From Pseudoduganella dura (lineage in GTDB: Bacteria > Pseudomonadota > Gammaproteobacteria > Burkholderiales > Burkholderiaceae_D), in assembly GCF_009727155.1 (NCBI RefSeq), contig NZ_WNWM01000002.1, positions 3,844,001 through 3,908,000 of the forward strand: a stretch of DNA of 64,000 nt, in the 5' to 3' direction. Below, piece after piece: positions 49,854 through 60,332 of this stretch (within the stretch, counting starts at the first letter, position 1; each line of letters begins with the position of its first letter). Made by a program: the position numbers and the translations under genes. Below the pieces are notes generated by a model, which was not told where the DNA came from, did no database searches, and worked only from the letters and a program-made list of their open reading frames with translations.

Positions 49854-49871
49854 TCGATGGTCGACCATCGA
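49854..49871. promoter_or_regulatory. Perfect 18-bp palindrome before the kinase start
   Basis: TCGATGGTCGACCATCGA is perfectly symmetric and lies 43 bases upstream of the TTG start and over the alternative ATG. It could be an operator or an RNA hairpin hiding the upstream ATG. Confidence 0.35.
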
Positions 49872-49890
49872 TAAATATACACTGCCGCGC

Positions 49891-50625
49891 TCAGGCGTGC
49901 GCGCCGGTCGCGACGCTGCCGGCGAACTGGTAGCGGTGCCCCGGATGCCACATCGTGACGAGCGATGCCACCTTGCCGCCCGAGCGCGTGCGCCGGCGCA
50001 GCACCAGGCAGGGCTGGCGGGCATCCATCGACAGCATGTCGGCGATATCGCGCGGCGCCGCCAGCGCTTCCAGGCTGTAGGTGGCCGCTTGCAGCGGCGC
50101 CGCCGCCAGCAGGTATTCGCTGGGTGTCAGGCGCGTGAAGTCCTGCACCAGGTAGTCGGGCGCCACCTGCGGGTTGACCCAGCGGTCTTCCACCTGGATC
50201 GGCACGCCGTTCTCGTAGTGGACGATGATCGAGTGGAACAACGGGTGCCCGGCGGCCAGTTCGAACTGCTTGGCCAGCAATTCGGGGGCGGGACCCTGGT
50301 CGAGCCGCTGCAGCGTGCTGCGGTGCGTGTGGCCACGGGCCCGGATCTCGTCCGCGATGCTCCTGATCTCCAGCAGCGTGGCCTGGTATTTCTGCGGCGC
50401 GACATAGGTGCCCGAGCCCTGGCGGCGCGTCAGCACCGATTCGGCCGTGAGTTCGCGCACGGCGCGGTTGACGGTCATCCGCGAGACGCCGAACTGCTTG
50501 ACGAGCGCCTGCTCGGAGGGAATCACGTCGCCTTCCTTCCAGTGCCCGGCGGCGATCTGCGCCACCAGGAAATCCTTGATCTGCTGGAAAATGGGAGTGC
50601 CCGGTGCCTCATGCTGTGCTTCCAA
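49891..50625 (-). CDS. hutC: HutC, GntR-family histidine-utilization repressor
   Basis: 244 residues. A GntR helix-turn-helix (VIPSEQALVKQFGVSRMTVN) precedes a UTRA ligand domain carrying the HutC-type segments LEIRSIADEIRARGHTHRS, QVEDRWVNPQVAPDYLVQDF and LRRRTRSGGKVASLVTMWHP. HutC represses hut genes until urocanate binds. The TTG start at 50625 follows GGAGGAGGCAGGAAC, an excellent ribosome site. It lies 5.6 kb from hutU, whose promoter carries a TTGTATAGACAA site, and directly upstream of the hybrid kinase, which it may also control. Confidence 0.88.
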   Translation of the reverse strand: MEAQHEAPGTPIFQQIKDFLVAQIAAGHWKEGDVIPSEQALVKQFGVSRMTVNRAVRELTAESVLTRRQGSGTYVAPQKYQATLLEIRSIADEIRARGHTHRSTLQRLDQGPAPELLAKQFELAAGHPLFHSIIVHYENGVPIQVEDRWVNPQVAPDYLVQDFTRLTPSEYLLAAAPLQAATYSLEALAAPRDIADMLSMDARQPCLVLRRRTRSGGKVASLVTMWHPGHRYQFAGSVATGAHA

Positions 50626-50796
50626 GTTCCTGCCTCCTCCGCTGCGCCATGGTCGCGGCATTCTAGCAGGCGGGGTTGGGCTCCGCCATGGGGCGTGGCG
50701 GGGCCTGTCCCGATGAATTCAAAAGCAAGGGGCGGGGTGCCGGCCGATTGGCCGCCGCCTATCATCGCGGCATACAATGGATACCTGGAGCCGCCC

Positions 50797-51879
50797 ATGA
50801 CCACTTCGACCATCGCCCCCACCTTCAGCGTCACCTTCGAGACCGACGACGCGCGCTGGACCGCCGTGCAGGAGCGCGACCGGGCCGCCGACGGCCGCTT
50901 CTATTATTCCGTGCGCACCACGGGCGTCTACTGCCGGCCTTCGTGCGGCGCGCGGCCGGCGCTGCGCGCGAACGTGGCGTTCCACGCCACCACCGCCGAA
51001 GCCGAGCTGGCCGGTTTTCGCCCGTGCCTGCGCTGCAAGCCCGACGGGCCGCCACTGGCCGAGCGGCGCGCCGCGCTGGTGGCCGCGGTGTGCCAACTGA
51101 TCGACACGGCGGACGAGGAGCCGGACCTGGCCACGCTGGCCGAAGCGAGCGGCATCAGCCGCTTCCACCTGCACCGCATCTTCAAGGCGCAGACCGGCAT
51201 CACGCCGAAAGCGTATGCCGCCGCGCGGCGCAACGAGCGCGTTCGCGCCGGCCTGGCGCTGCAGCCGTCGGTGACGGAGGCGATCTACGCGGCCGGCTAC
51301 AACTCCAGCGGCCGCTTCTACGCCACGTCGCGCGAGTCGCTGGGCATGACGCCCACCGCGTTCCGCCGCGGCGGCAGCGGCGCCACGATCCGCTTCGCCA
51401 TCGCCCAGTGTTCGCTGGGCGCGATCCTCGTGGCCAGCACCGATGTCGGCATCTGCGCGATCCTGATGGGCGACGACCCCGATGCGCTGGCGCGCGACCT
51501 GCAGGACCGCTTTCCGAAAGCGGAACTGGTGGGCGCCGAGCGCGACTACGAAGCCGTGGTGGCACGGGTGATCGGCCTCGTGGAAGCGCCCGAAACGGGG
51601 CTCGACCTGCCGCTCGACGTGCGCGGCACGGCATTCCAGCAGCGCGTATGGCAGGCGTTGCGCACGGTTCCCGCCGGCCGCACGGTCAGCTATACCGAAC
51701 TGGCCGCACTGGTGGGCATACAGGGTGGAGCACGGGCCGTGGCGGGCGCCTGCGCCGCCAACGCGATCGCCGTCGCGATTCCCTGCCACCGGGTGGTGCG
51801 CAACGACGGCGCGCTTTCCGGCTACCGCTGGGGCGTCGAGCGCAAGCAGGCCCTGCTGGAGCGCGAAGGTGCCAAGTGA
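50797..51879 (+). CDS. ada: Ada bifunctional regulator / O6-methylguanine-DNA methyltransferase
   Basis: 360 residues. The Ada zinc/phosphotriester domain has TGVYCRPSCGAR and PCLRCKPDG (the four zinc Cys, including the methyl acceptor). An AraC-type helix-turn-helix (ASGISRFHLHRIFKAQTG) follows, then the C-terminal methyltransferase with the active-site PCHRVVRNDG. It repairs alkylated DNA and, once methylated, activates the adaptive response. It is followed 8 bases later by a 2OG-Fe(II) oxygenase gene, a common repair pair. Confidence 0.95.
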   Translation: MTTSTIAPTFSVTFETDDARWTAVQERDRAADGRFYYSVRTTGVYCRPSCGARPALRANVAFHATTAEAELAGFRPCLRCKPDGPPLAERRAALVAAVCQLIDTADEEPDLATLAEASGISRFHLHRIFKAQTGITPKAYAAARRNERVRAGLALQPSVTEAIYAAGYNSSGRFYATSRESLGMTPTAFRRGGSGATIRFAIAQCSLGAILVASTDVGICAILMGDDPDALARDLQDRFPKAELVGAERDYEAVVARVIGLVEAPETGLDLPLDVRGTAFQQRVWQALRTVPAGRTVSYTELAALVGIQGGARAVAGACAANAIAVAIPCHRVVRNDGALSGYRWGVERKQALLEREGAK

Positions 51880-51886
51880 GGCCGGC

Positions 51887-52573
51887 ATGAACGTCGACTG
51901 GCCGCGCGTCGAAGACGAGCTGAACGCCTTCGGCTGCGCCCGCCTGCCGGGCCTGCTGGCCGCCGGCGACTGCGCGCTGCTGGCGGCCGCATACGACGAC
52001 GCGGACCTGTTTCGCAGCCGCATCGTGATGGCGCGGCACGGCTTCGGCCGCGGCGAGTACCAGTACTTCCGTTATCCGCTGCCCGACCTGGTGCAGGTGT
52101 TGCGCACGGCCATGTACGGCCCGCTGGCCACGATCGCGAACCGCTGGCACGCGGCGCTCGGCATCGACGAGCGGTATCCGCCGCGGCATGCCGATTACCT
52201 GGCGCGCTGCCATGCGGCCGCGCAGGTCCGGCCCACGCCGCTGCTGCTGCGCTACGGCGAGGGCGACTACAATTGCCTGCACCAGGATCTGTACGGCGAG
52301 CACGTGTTTCCGCTGCAAGCGGCATTCCTGCTGTCGCGGCCGGGCACCGACTTCACCGGCGGCGAATTCGTGCTGACGGAGCAGCGGCCGCGCATGCAGT
52401 CGCGCGCCGAGGTGGTGCCCCTGGCCCAGGGCGACTGCGTGATCTTCCCGGTGCACCACCGGCCGGTGAACGGCACGCGCGGCGTGTACCGCGTCAACAT
52501 GCGGCACGGGGTGTCGCGCCTGCGCGAAGGACAGCGGCACACGCTGGGGATCATCTTTCACGATGCGGCGTAG
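51887..52573 (+). CDS. 2OG-Fe(II) oxygenase co-transcribed with ada
   Basis: 228 residues. An iron site H-x-D lies in NCLHQDLYGEHVFPLQ, with the distal His in GVYRVNMRHGVSRLR and the 2OG-binding Arg downstream (EGQRHTLGIIFHD). GEFVLTEQRPRMQSRAEVV forms the core strands. It belongs to the oxygenase group found next to ada in many Proteobacteria, proposed to act in alkylation damage repair alongside AlkB; it is not AlkB itself. Its closeness to ada makes a shared operon very likely. Confidence 0.85.
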   Translation: MNVDWPRVEDELNAFGCARLPGLLAAGDCALLAAAYDDADLFRSRIVMARHGFGRGEYQYFRYPLPDLVQVLRTAMYGPLATIANRWHAALGIDERYPPRHADYLARCHAAAQVRPTPLLLRYGEGDYNCLHQDLYGEHVFPLQAAFLLSRPGTDFTGGEFVLTEQRPRMQSRAEVVPLAQGDCVIFPVHHRPVNGTRGVYRVNMRHGVSRLREGQRHTLGIIFHDAA

Positions 52574-52618
52574 CCGGTTTTCGCTACACTCGGGGCTTTC
52601 GAATCCGGAAGGAACCCC

Positions 52619-54286
52619 ATGCGCCTCGCCCTGCTGACCGCCAGTCTCGCCCTTGCCCTCCAGGCCCACGCCGCTCCCGGCACCGTGATCGACAACGCCA
52701 ACGGCTACACCCTGAATGCCAGGGACGAGCTGGTGCGATTCAAGTCGCTTGCCTTCGATGCGGGCGGCCGTATCGTCGCCGTCGGCAGTGCGCGGGAAGT
52801 GGCGGCAAAGGCCGCCGGCTTCACGCACGTGGACGTGGCCGGCAAGACGGTGCTGCCCGGCCTGATCGACGCCCATGGCCACGTGTTCGGCCTGGGCGAA
52901 ATCGCCACCGGCGCGGAACTGTACAGCGCCACCAGCCTGGCTGGCGCGGTGAAGGCGATTGCCGCCTTCGCGCGCGCCAGTCCGCAGCGCGCCTGGGTGA
53001 TCGGCAACGGCTGGAACCAGGAAACGTGGAAGCTGGGCCGCTTTCCCACGGCGCGGGAACTCGATGAGGCGGTGGCCGATCGCCCCGCGCTGATGCACCG
53101 CGTGGATGGCCATGCCGTGTGGGTCAACAGCCGCGCGCTGGCCCTGGCCGGTATCACGAAAGAGACGAAGGACCCGGCCGGCGGCAAGATCGAGCGCGAT
53201 GCGGCCGGCAATGCCACCGGCATCCTGGTCGATGCGGCGATGGAACTCGTGGGCAAGGTCGTGCCGCGGCCCACCGAGGCGGAATCGCGCGCGGCGCTCG
53301 ACGGCGCGCTGGCGATGCTGAAAGGCGTGGGCCTGACGAGCGTGCACGACGCCGGCATCGGCGTGGGCGCGGACAAGCTGTACCGCGCCTATGCCGACCA
53401 GGGCAAGCTGACCACCCGCGTGTACGCGATGATCGGCGATACCGGCGAAGACTTCGACCGGCTGGCGGCCGGCGGCCCGTTGCAGGGCTACGCGAACGAC
53501 CTGTACGCGCTGTCGGCCGTGAAACTGTTCGCCGACGGCGCGCTGGGCAGCCGCGGCGCCGCGCTGATCAAGCCCTACAGCGATGCGCCGCACACCCATG
53601 GCCTGCTGTTTTACGACGATGCCGCGATGCGCGCCAGGATGGCGAAGGCGATGAAGGCCGGCTACCAGGTCAACGTGCATGCGATCGGCGATGCCGGCAA
53701 CCGGCAGATCCTGGATGCCTACGCGGCGCTGCGGAAGCAATATCCGGCGCAATCCCCGGCCGGGGCGTCGCGCCACCGCATCGAGCACGCCCAGGTGGTG
53801 GCGCCGGCCGACATTCCACGGTTTGCCGAACTGGACATCATTCCCTCGATGCAGCCCACGCATGCCACCTCCGACCAGAACATGGCCGAGCAGCGCGTGG
53901 GCAGCGGGCGCATCAAGGGTGCGTATGCCTGGCGCACGTTCCTGGAGCAAGGTTCGCGCATTGCCTGCGGATCCGATTTTCCGATCGAATCGCCGAATCC
54001 GTTCCAGGGCATGCATGCCGCCGTCACGCGGCAGGACATGCAGGACCAGCCGCCGAAAGGCTGGTATCCGGAGCAGGCGATGACGGTGAAGGAAGCGCTG
54101 CGCTGCTTCACGCTCGATGCGGCGTACGCGGCGCGGCAGGAAAACGTGATCGGCTCGCTGGAGCCGGGCAAGTGGGCCGATTTCATCGTGACCGACCGCG
54201 ACCTGTTCAAGGTGGCGCCAGCCGACATCGGCCGCATCGGCGTGCTGGAAACGTGGGTCGGCGGCCGGCGGGTGTTCAGGAAGTAG
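52619..54286 (+). CDS. Secreted YtcJ-like amidohydrolase
   Basis: 555 residues with a signal peptide (ending QAHA, about 19). It shows the metal site IDAHGHVFG, later HAIGDAGNRQILDAYAA and RIEHAQVV, and the Asp motif CGSDFPIESPNPF: the amidohydrolase_3 group (YtcJ / NfdA-like). Members hydrolyse N-substituted formamides or related amides; the substrate is not known. It converges with and overlaps the aldo/keto reductase stop by 11 bases. Confidence 0.88.
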   Translation: MRLALLTASLALALQAHAAPGTVIDNANGYTLNARDELVRFKSLAFDAGGRIVAVGSAREVAAKAAGFTHVDVAGKTVLPGLIDAHGHVFGLGEIATGAELYSATSLAGAVKAIAAFARASPQRAWVIGNGWNQETWKLGRFPTARELDEAVADRPALMHRVDGHAVWVNSRALALAGITKETKDPAGGKIERDAAGNATGILVDAAMELVGKVVPRPTEAESRAALDGALAMLKGVGLTSVHDAGIGVGADKLYRAYADQGKLTTRVYAMIGDTGEDFDRLAAGGPLQGYANDLYALSAVKLFADGALGSRGAALIKPYSDAPHTHGLLFYDDAAMRARMAKAMKAGYQVNVHAIGDAGNRQILDAYAALRKQYPAQSPAGASRHRIEHAQVVAPADIPRFAELDIIPSMQPTHATSDQNMAEQRVGSGRIKGAYAWRTFLEQGSRIACGSDFPIESPNPFQGMHAAVTRQDMQDQPPKGWYPEQAMTVKEALRCFTLDAAYAARQENVIGSLEPGKWADFIVTDRDLFKVAPADIGRIGVLETWVGGRRVFRK

Positions 54287-55145
54287 CGGCGATCGCGTCG
54301 AGCTCCGCGACGGCGTCGCCGGGCAGGACCAGCGACGCGGCCGCCAGGTTTTCCCGCAAATGGACGAGCGACGACGTGCCCGGGATCACGAGGATGTTCG
54401 GCGAGCGTTGCAGCAGCCACGCGATCGCCACCGCCATCGGCGTCGTTTCCAGGCGGGCGGCCACGCCCGACAGGATTGCCGATTGCAGCGGCGAGAAACC
54501 GCCGAGGGGGAAGAACGGCACGTAGGCGATGCCGTCCGTCGCCAGCATGTCGACCAGGCCATCGTCGTCCCGGTGGACGAGGTTGTAATGGTTCTGCACG
54601 CAGGCGATCGGCACCATGCGGCGCGCGTCGCGCACCTGGCCGGCCGTCACGTTGCTCAGGCCGATGTGGCGCACCAGGCCCTGCTCGCGCAATCCGGCCA
54701 GCACCGCCAGCGGTTCCTCCAGCGATCCCTCCGCCGGGCCATGCACGCTGAACATGGCGCGCAGGTTGACCACGTCCAGCGACTCCAGGCCCAGGTTGCG
54801 CAGGTTGTCATGCACCGCCGCCGTCAGCTCTTCCCGTGAAAACGCCGGCAGCCAGCCACCCTGCGCATCGCGCCGTGCGCCGATCTTCGTCGCGATGCAC
54901 AGGCCGGCGGGGTAGGGATGCAGCGCTTCGCGGATCAACCCGTTGGTGACATGCGGGCCGTAAAAGTCGGACGTGTCGATGTGGTCGACACCGCCGGCCA
55001 GCGCGGCGCGCAGTACGGCGCGGGCCGCCGCCGGGTCCTTCGGGGGACCGAAGACGCCCGGCCCGGCCAGCTGCATGGCGCCGTAGCCGAGCCGGTTGAC
55101 CGTGCGGTCGCCGAGTTGCCAAGTCGTTCGGGGTGTGTTCGACAT
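54276..55145 (-). CDS. Aldo/keto reductase
   Basis: 289 residues, related to the YdbC-like reductases: NRLGYGAMQLAGPGVFGPPK, the catalytic Asp and Tyr in HIDTSDFYGPHV, the Lys in IATKIGARRD and the end ILVIPGTSSLVHLRENLAAA. GAAGGAGA precedes the ATG at 55145. It is divergent from a LysR gene across 125 bp, so that regulator is its likely controller. Confidence 0.9.
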   Translation of the reverse strand: MSNTPRTTWQLGDRTVNRLGYGAMQLAGPGVFGPPKDPAAARAVLRAALAGGVDHIDTSDFYGPHVTNGLIREALHPYPAGLCIATKIGARRDAQGGWLPAFSREELTAAVHDNLRNLGLESLDVVNLRAMFSVHGPAEGSLEEPLAVLAGLREQGLVRHIGLSNVTAGQVRDARRMVPIACVQNHYNLVHRDDDGLVDMLATDGIAYVPFFPLGGFSPLQSAILSGVAARLETTPMAVAIAWLLQRSPNILVIPGTSSLVHLRENLAAASLVLPGDAVAELDAIAATS

Positions 55146-55270
55146 GCCGTTCTCCTTCGTGAATGATGAACGAAAGGATAAGAGCGCTTCTGCTGCGCGA
55201 CAATCCGGTAAAGTCTGCATGGGTTGTGCGAAATTATGGACAATAACTGCGAACAATGGAATAAAACCAG

Positions 55271-56167
55271 ATGAAAGTCGACCTCGGCGATTTGAATGCG
55301 TTCGTCACGGTGGCGCGTGCCGGCGGGTTCCGGGATGGCGCGCGGCTGGCCGGCGTCAGCGCGTCCGGCCTGAGCGAAGCGGTGCGCCGCCTCGAGGCGC
55401 GGCTCGGCGTGCGCCTGCTCAACCGCAGCACCCGCAGCGTGGTGCCCACCGAGGCGGGCCGCAGCCTGCTCGAGCGCCTGGCGCCGGCGCTGGGCGAGGT
55501 GGAAACCGCGCTGGACGTGGTCAATGCGTTCCGTGACCGGCCCACCGGCACGCTGCGCCTGAATGTGCCGCTCGCCGCAGCGCGGCTGGTGCTGCCGTCG
55601 CTCGTGCCGCGCTTTGTCGCGGCGTATCCGGATATCGTGGTCGACGTCGCCGTCGAGGACAGCTTCGTCGACATGCTGGCCGCCGGCTTCGACGCCGGCA
55701 TCCGCTATGAGGAACGGCTCGAACAGGACATGATCGCGGTGCCCATCGGGCCGCGCGTACAGCGCTTCGCGGCCGCCGCGTCGCCGGCCTATCTCGACCG
55801 CCATGGCCGCCCGGAACATCCCGGTGAACTGCTGCGGCATGCGTGCCTGGCCGGGTATTTCGCCAGCGGCGCCACCGTGCAGTGGGAGTTTTCGCGCGAT
55901 GGCGAAACGGTGCGCGTGGACCCGCGGGGACCGCTGCGCGTGCGGCTGGGGGCCGGCGCCGATCTCGCCGTCGCGTCGGCGCTGGCCGGCGCAGGTATCG
56001 TCTACCTGTTCGAGGACTGGCTGAAACCGTACTTCGAACGCGGCGAACTCGAACCGGTGCTGGCGCCCTGGTGGCCGAGCTTTTCCGGCCCGTTCCTGTA
56101 CTACCCCGGCCGGCGCCTCGTGCCGGCGCCGCTGCGGGCCTTCATCGATTTTATCCGCGCCCCGTGA
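55271..56167 (+). CDS. LysR-family transcriptional regulator
   Basis: 298 residues with an N-terminal helix-turn-helix (GFRDGARLAGVSASGLSEAV) and a LysR effector domain. It is divergent from the aldo/keto reductase (its probable target) and lies upstream of hutU. The hut promoter is separate, so a link to histidine use is not assumed. Confidence 0.88.
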   Translation: MKVDLGDLNAFVTVARAGGFRDGARLAGVSASGLSEAVRRLEARLGVRLLNRSTRSVVPTEAGRSLLERLAPALGEVETALDVVNAFRDRPTGTLRLNVPLAAARLVLPSLVPRFVAAYPDIVVDVAVEDSFVDMLAAGFDAGIRYEERLEQDMIAVPIGPRVQRFAAAASPAYLDRHGRPEHPGELLRHACLAGYFASGATVQWEFSRDGETVRVDPRGPLRVRLGAGADLAVASALAGAGIVYLFEDWLKPYFERGELEPVLAPWWPSFSGPFLYYPGRRLVPAPLRAFIDFIRAP

Positions 56168-56199
56168 GAGCAGGTGTGGAAATGATATGAAAAAAGAAT

Positions 56200-56229
56200 T
56201 TGACTGAACTTGTATAGACAACCTATCCT
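56200..56229 (+). promoter_or_regulatory. hut promoter with embedded HutC operator
   Basis: TTGACT (56200-56205) and TATCCT (56224-56229), 18 bp apart, fit a sigma-70 promoter. Between them lies TTGTATAGACAA (56210-56221), an imperfect palindrome close to HutC operators (TTGTATATACAA-like). A repressor bound there would block polymerase. The hutU ATG is 30 bases downstream. Confidence 0.65.
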
Positions 56230-56259
56230 GTGAGGACTTGCCATCCTCGAGGAGACGTC

Positions 56260-57944
<1,685 letters not shown>

Positions 57945-57948
<4 letters not shown>

Positions 57949-59507
57949 CCATGCAAGCCACTCTTACCATCAAGCCCGGCCAGCTGGCGCTGGCCGAACT
58001 GCGCGCCGCCTGGACGTCGGCCGGCACGATCGCACTGGCGCGCGAAGCCTATGCGCAGATCGATGCCGCCGCCCGGGCCGTGCAGGCCATCGTGCAGAAG
58101 GGCGACGCCGCCTACGGCATCAATACCGGCTTCGGCCTGCTGGCGAAAACCCGCATCCCGGACGACCAGCTGGAACAATTGCAGCGCAACCTGATCCTGT
58201 CGCACTCGGTGGGTACCGGCGAGCTGATGGCGGACCATACGGTGCGCCTGCTGATGCTCACGAAGATCGGCAGCCTGGCGCGGGGCTTTTCCGGCATCCG
58301 CGCGGTCGTCATCGATACGCTGGTCGCGCTGTACAACGCCGGCATCATGCCGGCCATCCCGGTCAAGGGATCGGTCGGCGCCTCGGGCGACCTGGCGCCG
58401 CTGGCGCACATGACGCTGGCGCTGCTGGGCGTGGGCCAGGTGCGCGTGAGAGGCGAACTGCTGGACGCGGCGGACGCCCTGCGGGCGGCCGGCATCGCGC
58501 CGGTAGTGCTGGCGCCGAAGGAAGGGCTGGCGCTGATCAACGGCACCCAGGCTTCCACCGCGCTGGCGCTGCATGGCCTGTTCATGGCCGAGCGGCTGCT
58601 CGAGGCGGGCATGGTGACCGGTTCGCTGTCGCTCGATGCCGCCAAGGGCAGCGATGCGCCGTTCGACGCCCGCGTGCACGAAGTGCGCGGCCAGCCGGGC
58701 CAGATCGCCGCGGCCGCCATCTACCGCCAGCTGGTGACGGACAGCGCGATCCGCGCCTCGCACCTGGTGGGCGACGAACGGGTGCAGGATCCCTACTGCC
58801 TGCGCTGCCAGCCGCAGGTGATGGGCGCGTGCATGGACCTGATCGGCAATGCCACCCGCACGCTGCTGATCGAGGCCAATGCCGTAACCGACAACCCGCT
58901 GATCTTCCGCGACGGCGAGGGAGCCGACGGCGGCGTACGTATCGTCTCCGGAGGCAACTTCCACGCCGAGCCGGTGGCCTTCGCCGCCGATACGCTGGCG
59001 CTGGCGATCGCGGAAATCGGCGCCATCGCCGAGCGCCGCATCGCGCTGCTGATCGACGCCACGCTGTCCGGCCTGCCGCCGTTCCTGGTGCGCGAGCCCG
59101 GCGTCAATTCCGGCTTCATGATCGCGCACGTCACGGCGGCCGCGCTGGCATCGGAAAACAAGTCGATCGCCCATCCGGCCAGCGTGGACAGCCTGCCCAC
59201 GTCCGCCAACCAGGAAGACCATGTGAGCATGGCCACCTTCGCGGCGCGCCGGCTCGACGAAATGGCGCACAATACCGCGGCCATCCTCGGCATCGAGCTG
59301 CTGGCAGCCGCGCAGGGCATCGATTTCCACCGGCCGTTGACGACGTCGCCTCACCTGGAGCACGTGCACGCCCAATTGCGCAGGCAGGTGCCGTTCTTCG
59401 ACGTCGACCGGTACTTCGCACCCGATATCGAGGCGGCCAGGCGGATGGTGCTCGGCGGCGACCTGTCCGCCGATTGCCGCAGCCTGTTCGCGCCGCTGCA
59501 TCCGTAG
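57945..59507 (+). CDS. hutH: Histidine ammonia-lyase
   Basis: 520 residues. The Ala-Ser-Gly triad that forms the MIO cofactor is in [15 protein letters not shown], preceded by GINTGFG and followed by [15 protein letters not shown]. It deaminates histidine to urocanate, the first step of the pathway. The start at 57945 overlaps the hutU stop; an ATG at 57951 is also possible. Confidence 0.97.
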
Positions 59508-59516
59508 GGAGGCCGC

Positions 59517-60332
59517 ATGGAGACTTCGAGCACCGATTTCCACTTCGAGGCGGGCACGATGCCGCTGCTGGTCTCGATGCCCCACGTGGGCACCGGCATT
59601 CCGGACGACGTGGCCGCCGCGATGACGCCCGCCGCGCTGCAAAAGGCGGACACGGACTGGCACCTGCGCGAGCTGTACGGCTTCGCGCGCGAACTGGGCG
59701 CCTCGACGCTGGCGGCGCACTGGTCGCGCTACGTGATCGACCTGAACCGCCCGGCCGACAACACCAGCCTGTACCCGGGGCAGGATACGACCGGCCTGTG
59801 CCCGCTCGATACGTTCGCCTGCGAACCGCTGTACCAGCCGGGCCGGACGCCGGACGACGCGGAAGTGCGGCGCCGCCTGGCCCTGTACTGGCAGCCGTAC
59901 CACGACCAGCTGCAGGCGGAGCTGCACCGGCTGCTGGCCGCGCACGGCAAGGTGGTGCTGTGGGAAGCGCATTCGATAGCCTCCATCGTGCCGCGCTTCT
60001 TCGAAGGCAGGCTGCCGGACCTGAACTTCGGCAGCGCCGACGGCACCAGCTGCGATCCGGCGCTCACGGACCTCGTGGCCGCGGTGGCGCGGGCCGATGG
60101 CCGCTACACGATCGCCGTCAACGGCCGCTTCAAGGGCGGCCACATCACGCGCACCTACGGCCAGCCGGGCGCCGGCCTCCACGCGCTGCAGCTGGAAATG
60201 TGCCAGGGCACCTACATGGATGAAAGCGCGCCGTTCGGCTACCGCCCCGACCTGGCGGCGCGGGTGCAGCCGGTGCTCCGGCAAATGCTGCAGGCGGCCG
60301 CCGGTTGGGCCCGAGAGGGGAGCGGGGCGTGA
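59517..60332 (+). CDS. hutG: N-formylglutamate deformylase
   Basis: 271 residues of the N-formylglutamate amidohydrolase family: MPLLVSMPHVGTGIPDDV, DTDWHLRELYGFARELGAST, WEAHSIASIVPRFFEGRLPD and the conserved NGRFKGGHITRTYG. It makes glutamate and formate in the two-step HutF/HutG branch. GGGAGG precedes the ATG; it overlaps hutF by GTGA. Confidence 0.93.
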   Translation: METSSTDFHFEAGTMPLLVSMPHVGTGIPDDVAAAMTPAALQKADTDWHLRELYGFARELGASTLAAHWSRYVIDLNRPADNTSLYPGQDTTGLCPLDTFACEPLYQPGRTPDDAEVRRRLALYWQPYHDQLQAELHRLLAAHGKVVLWEAHSIASIVPRFFEGRLPDLNFGSADGTSCDPALTDLVAAVARADGRYTIAVNGRFKGGHITRTYGQPGAGLHALQLEMCQGTYMDESAPFGYRPDLAARVQPVLRQMLQAAAGWAREGSGA

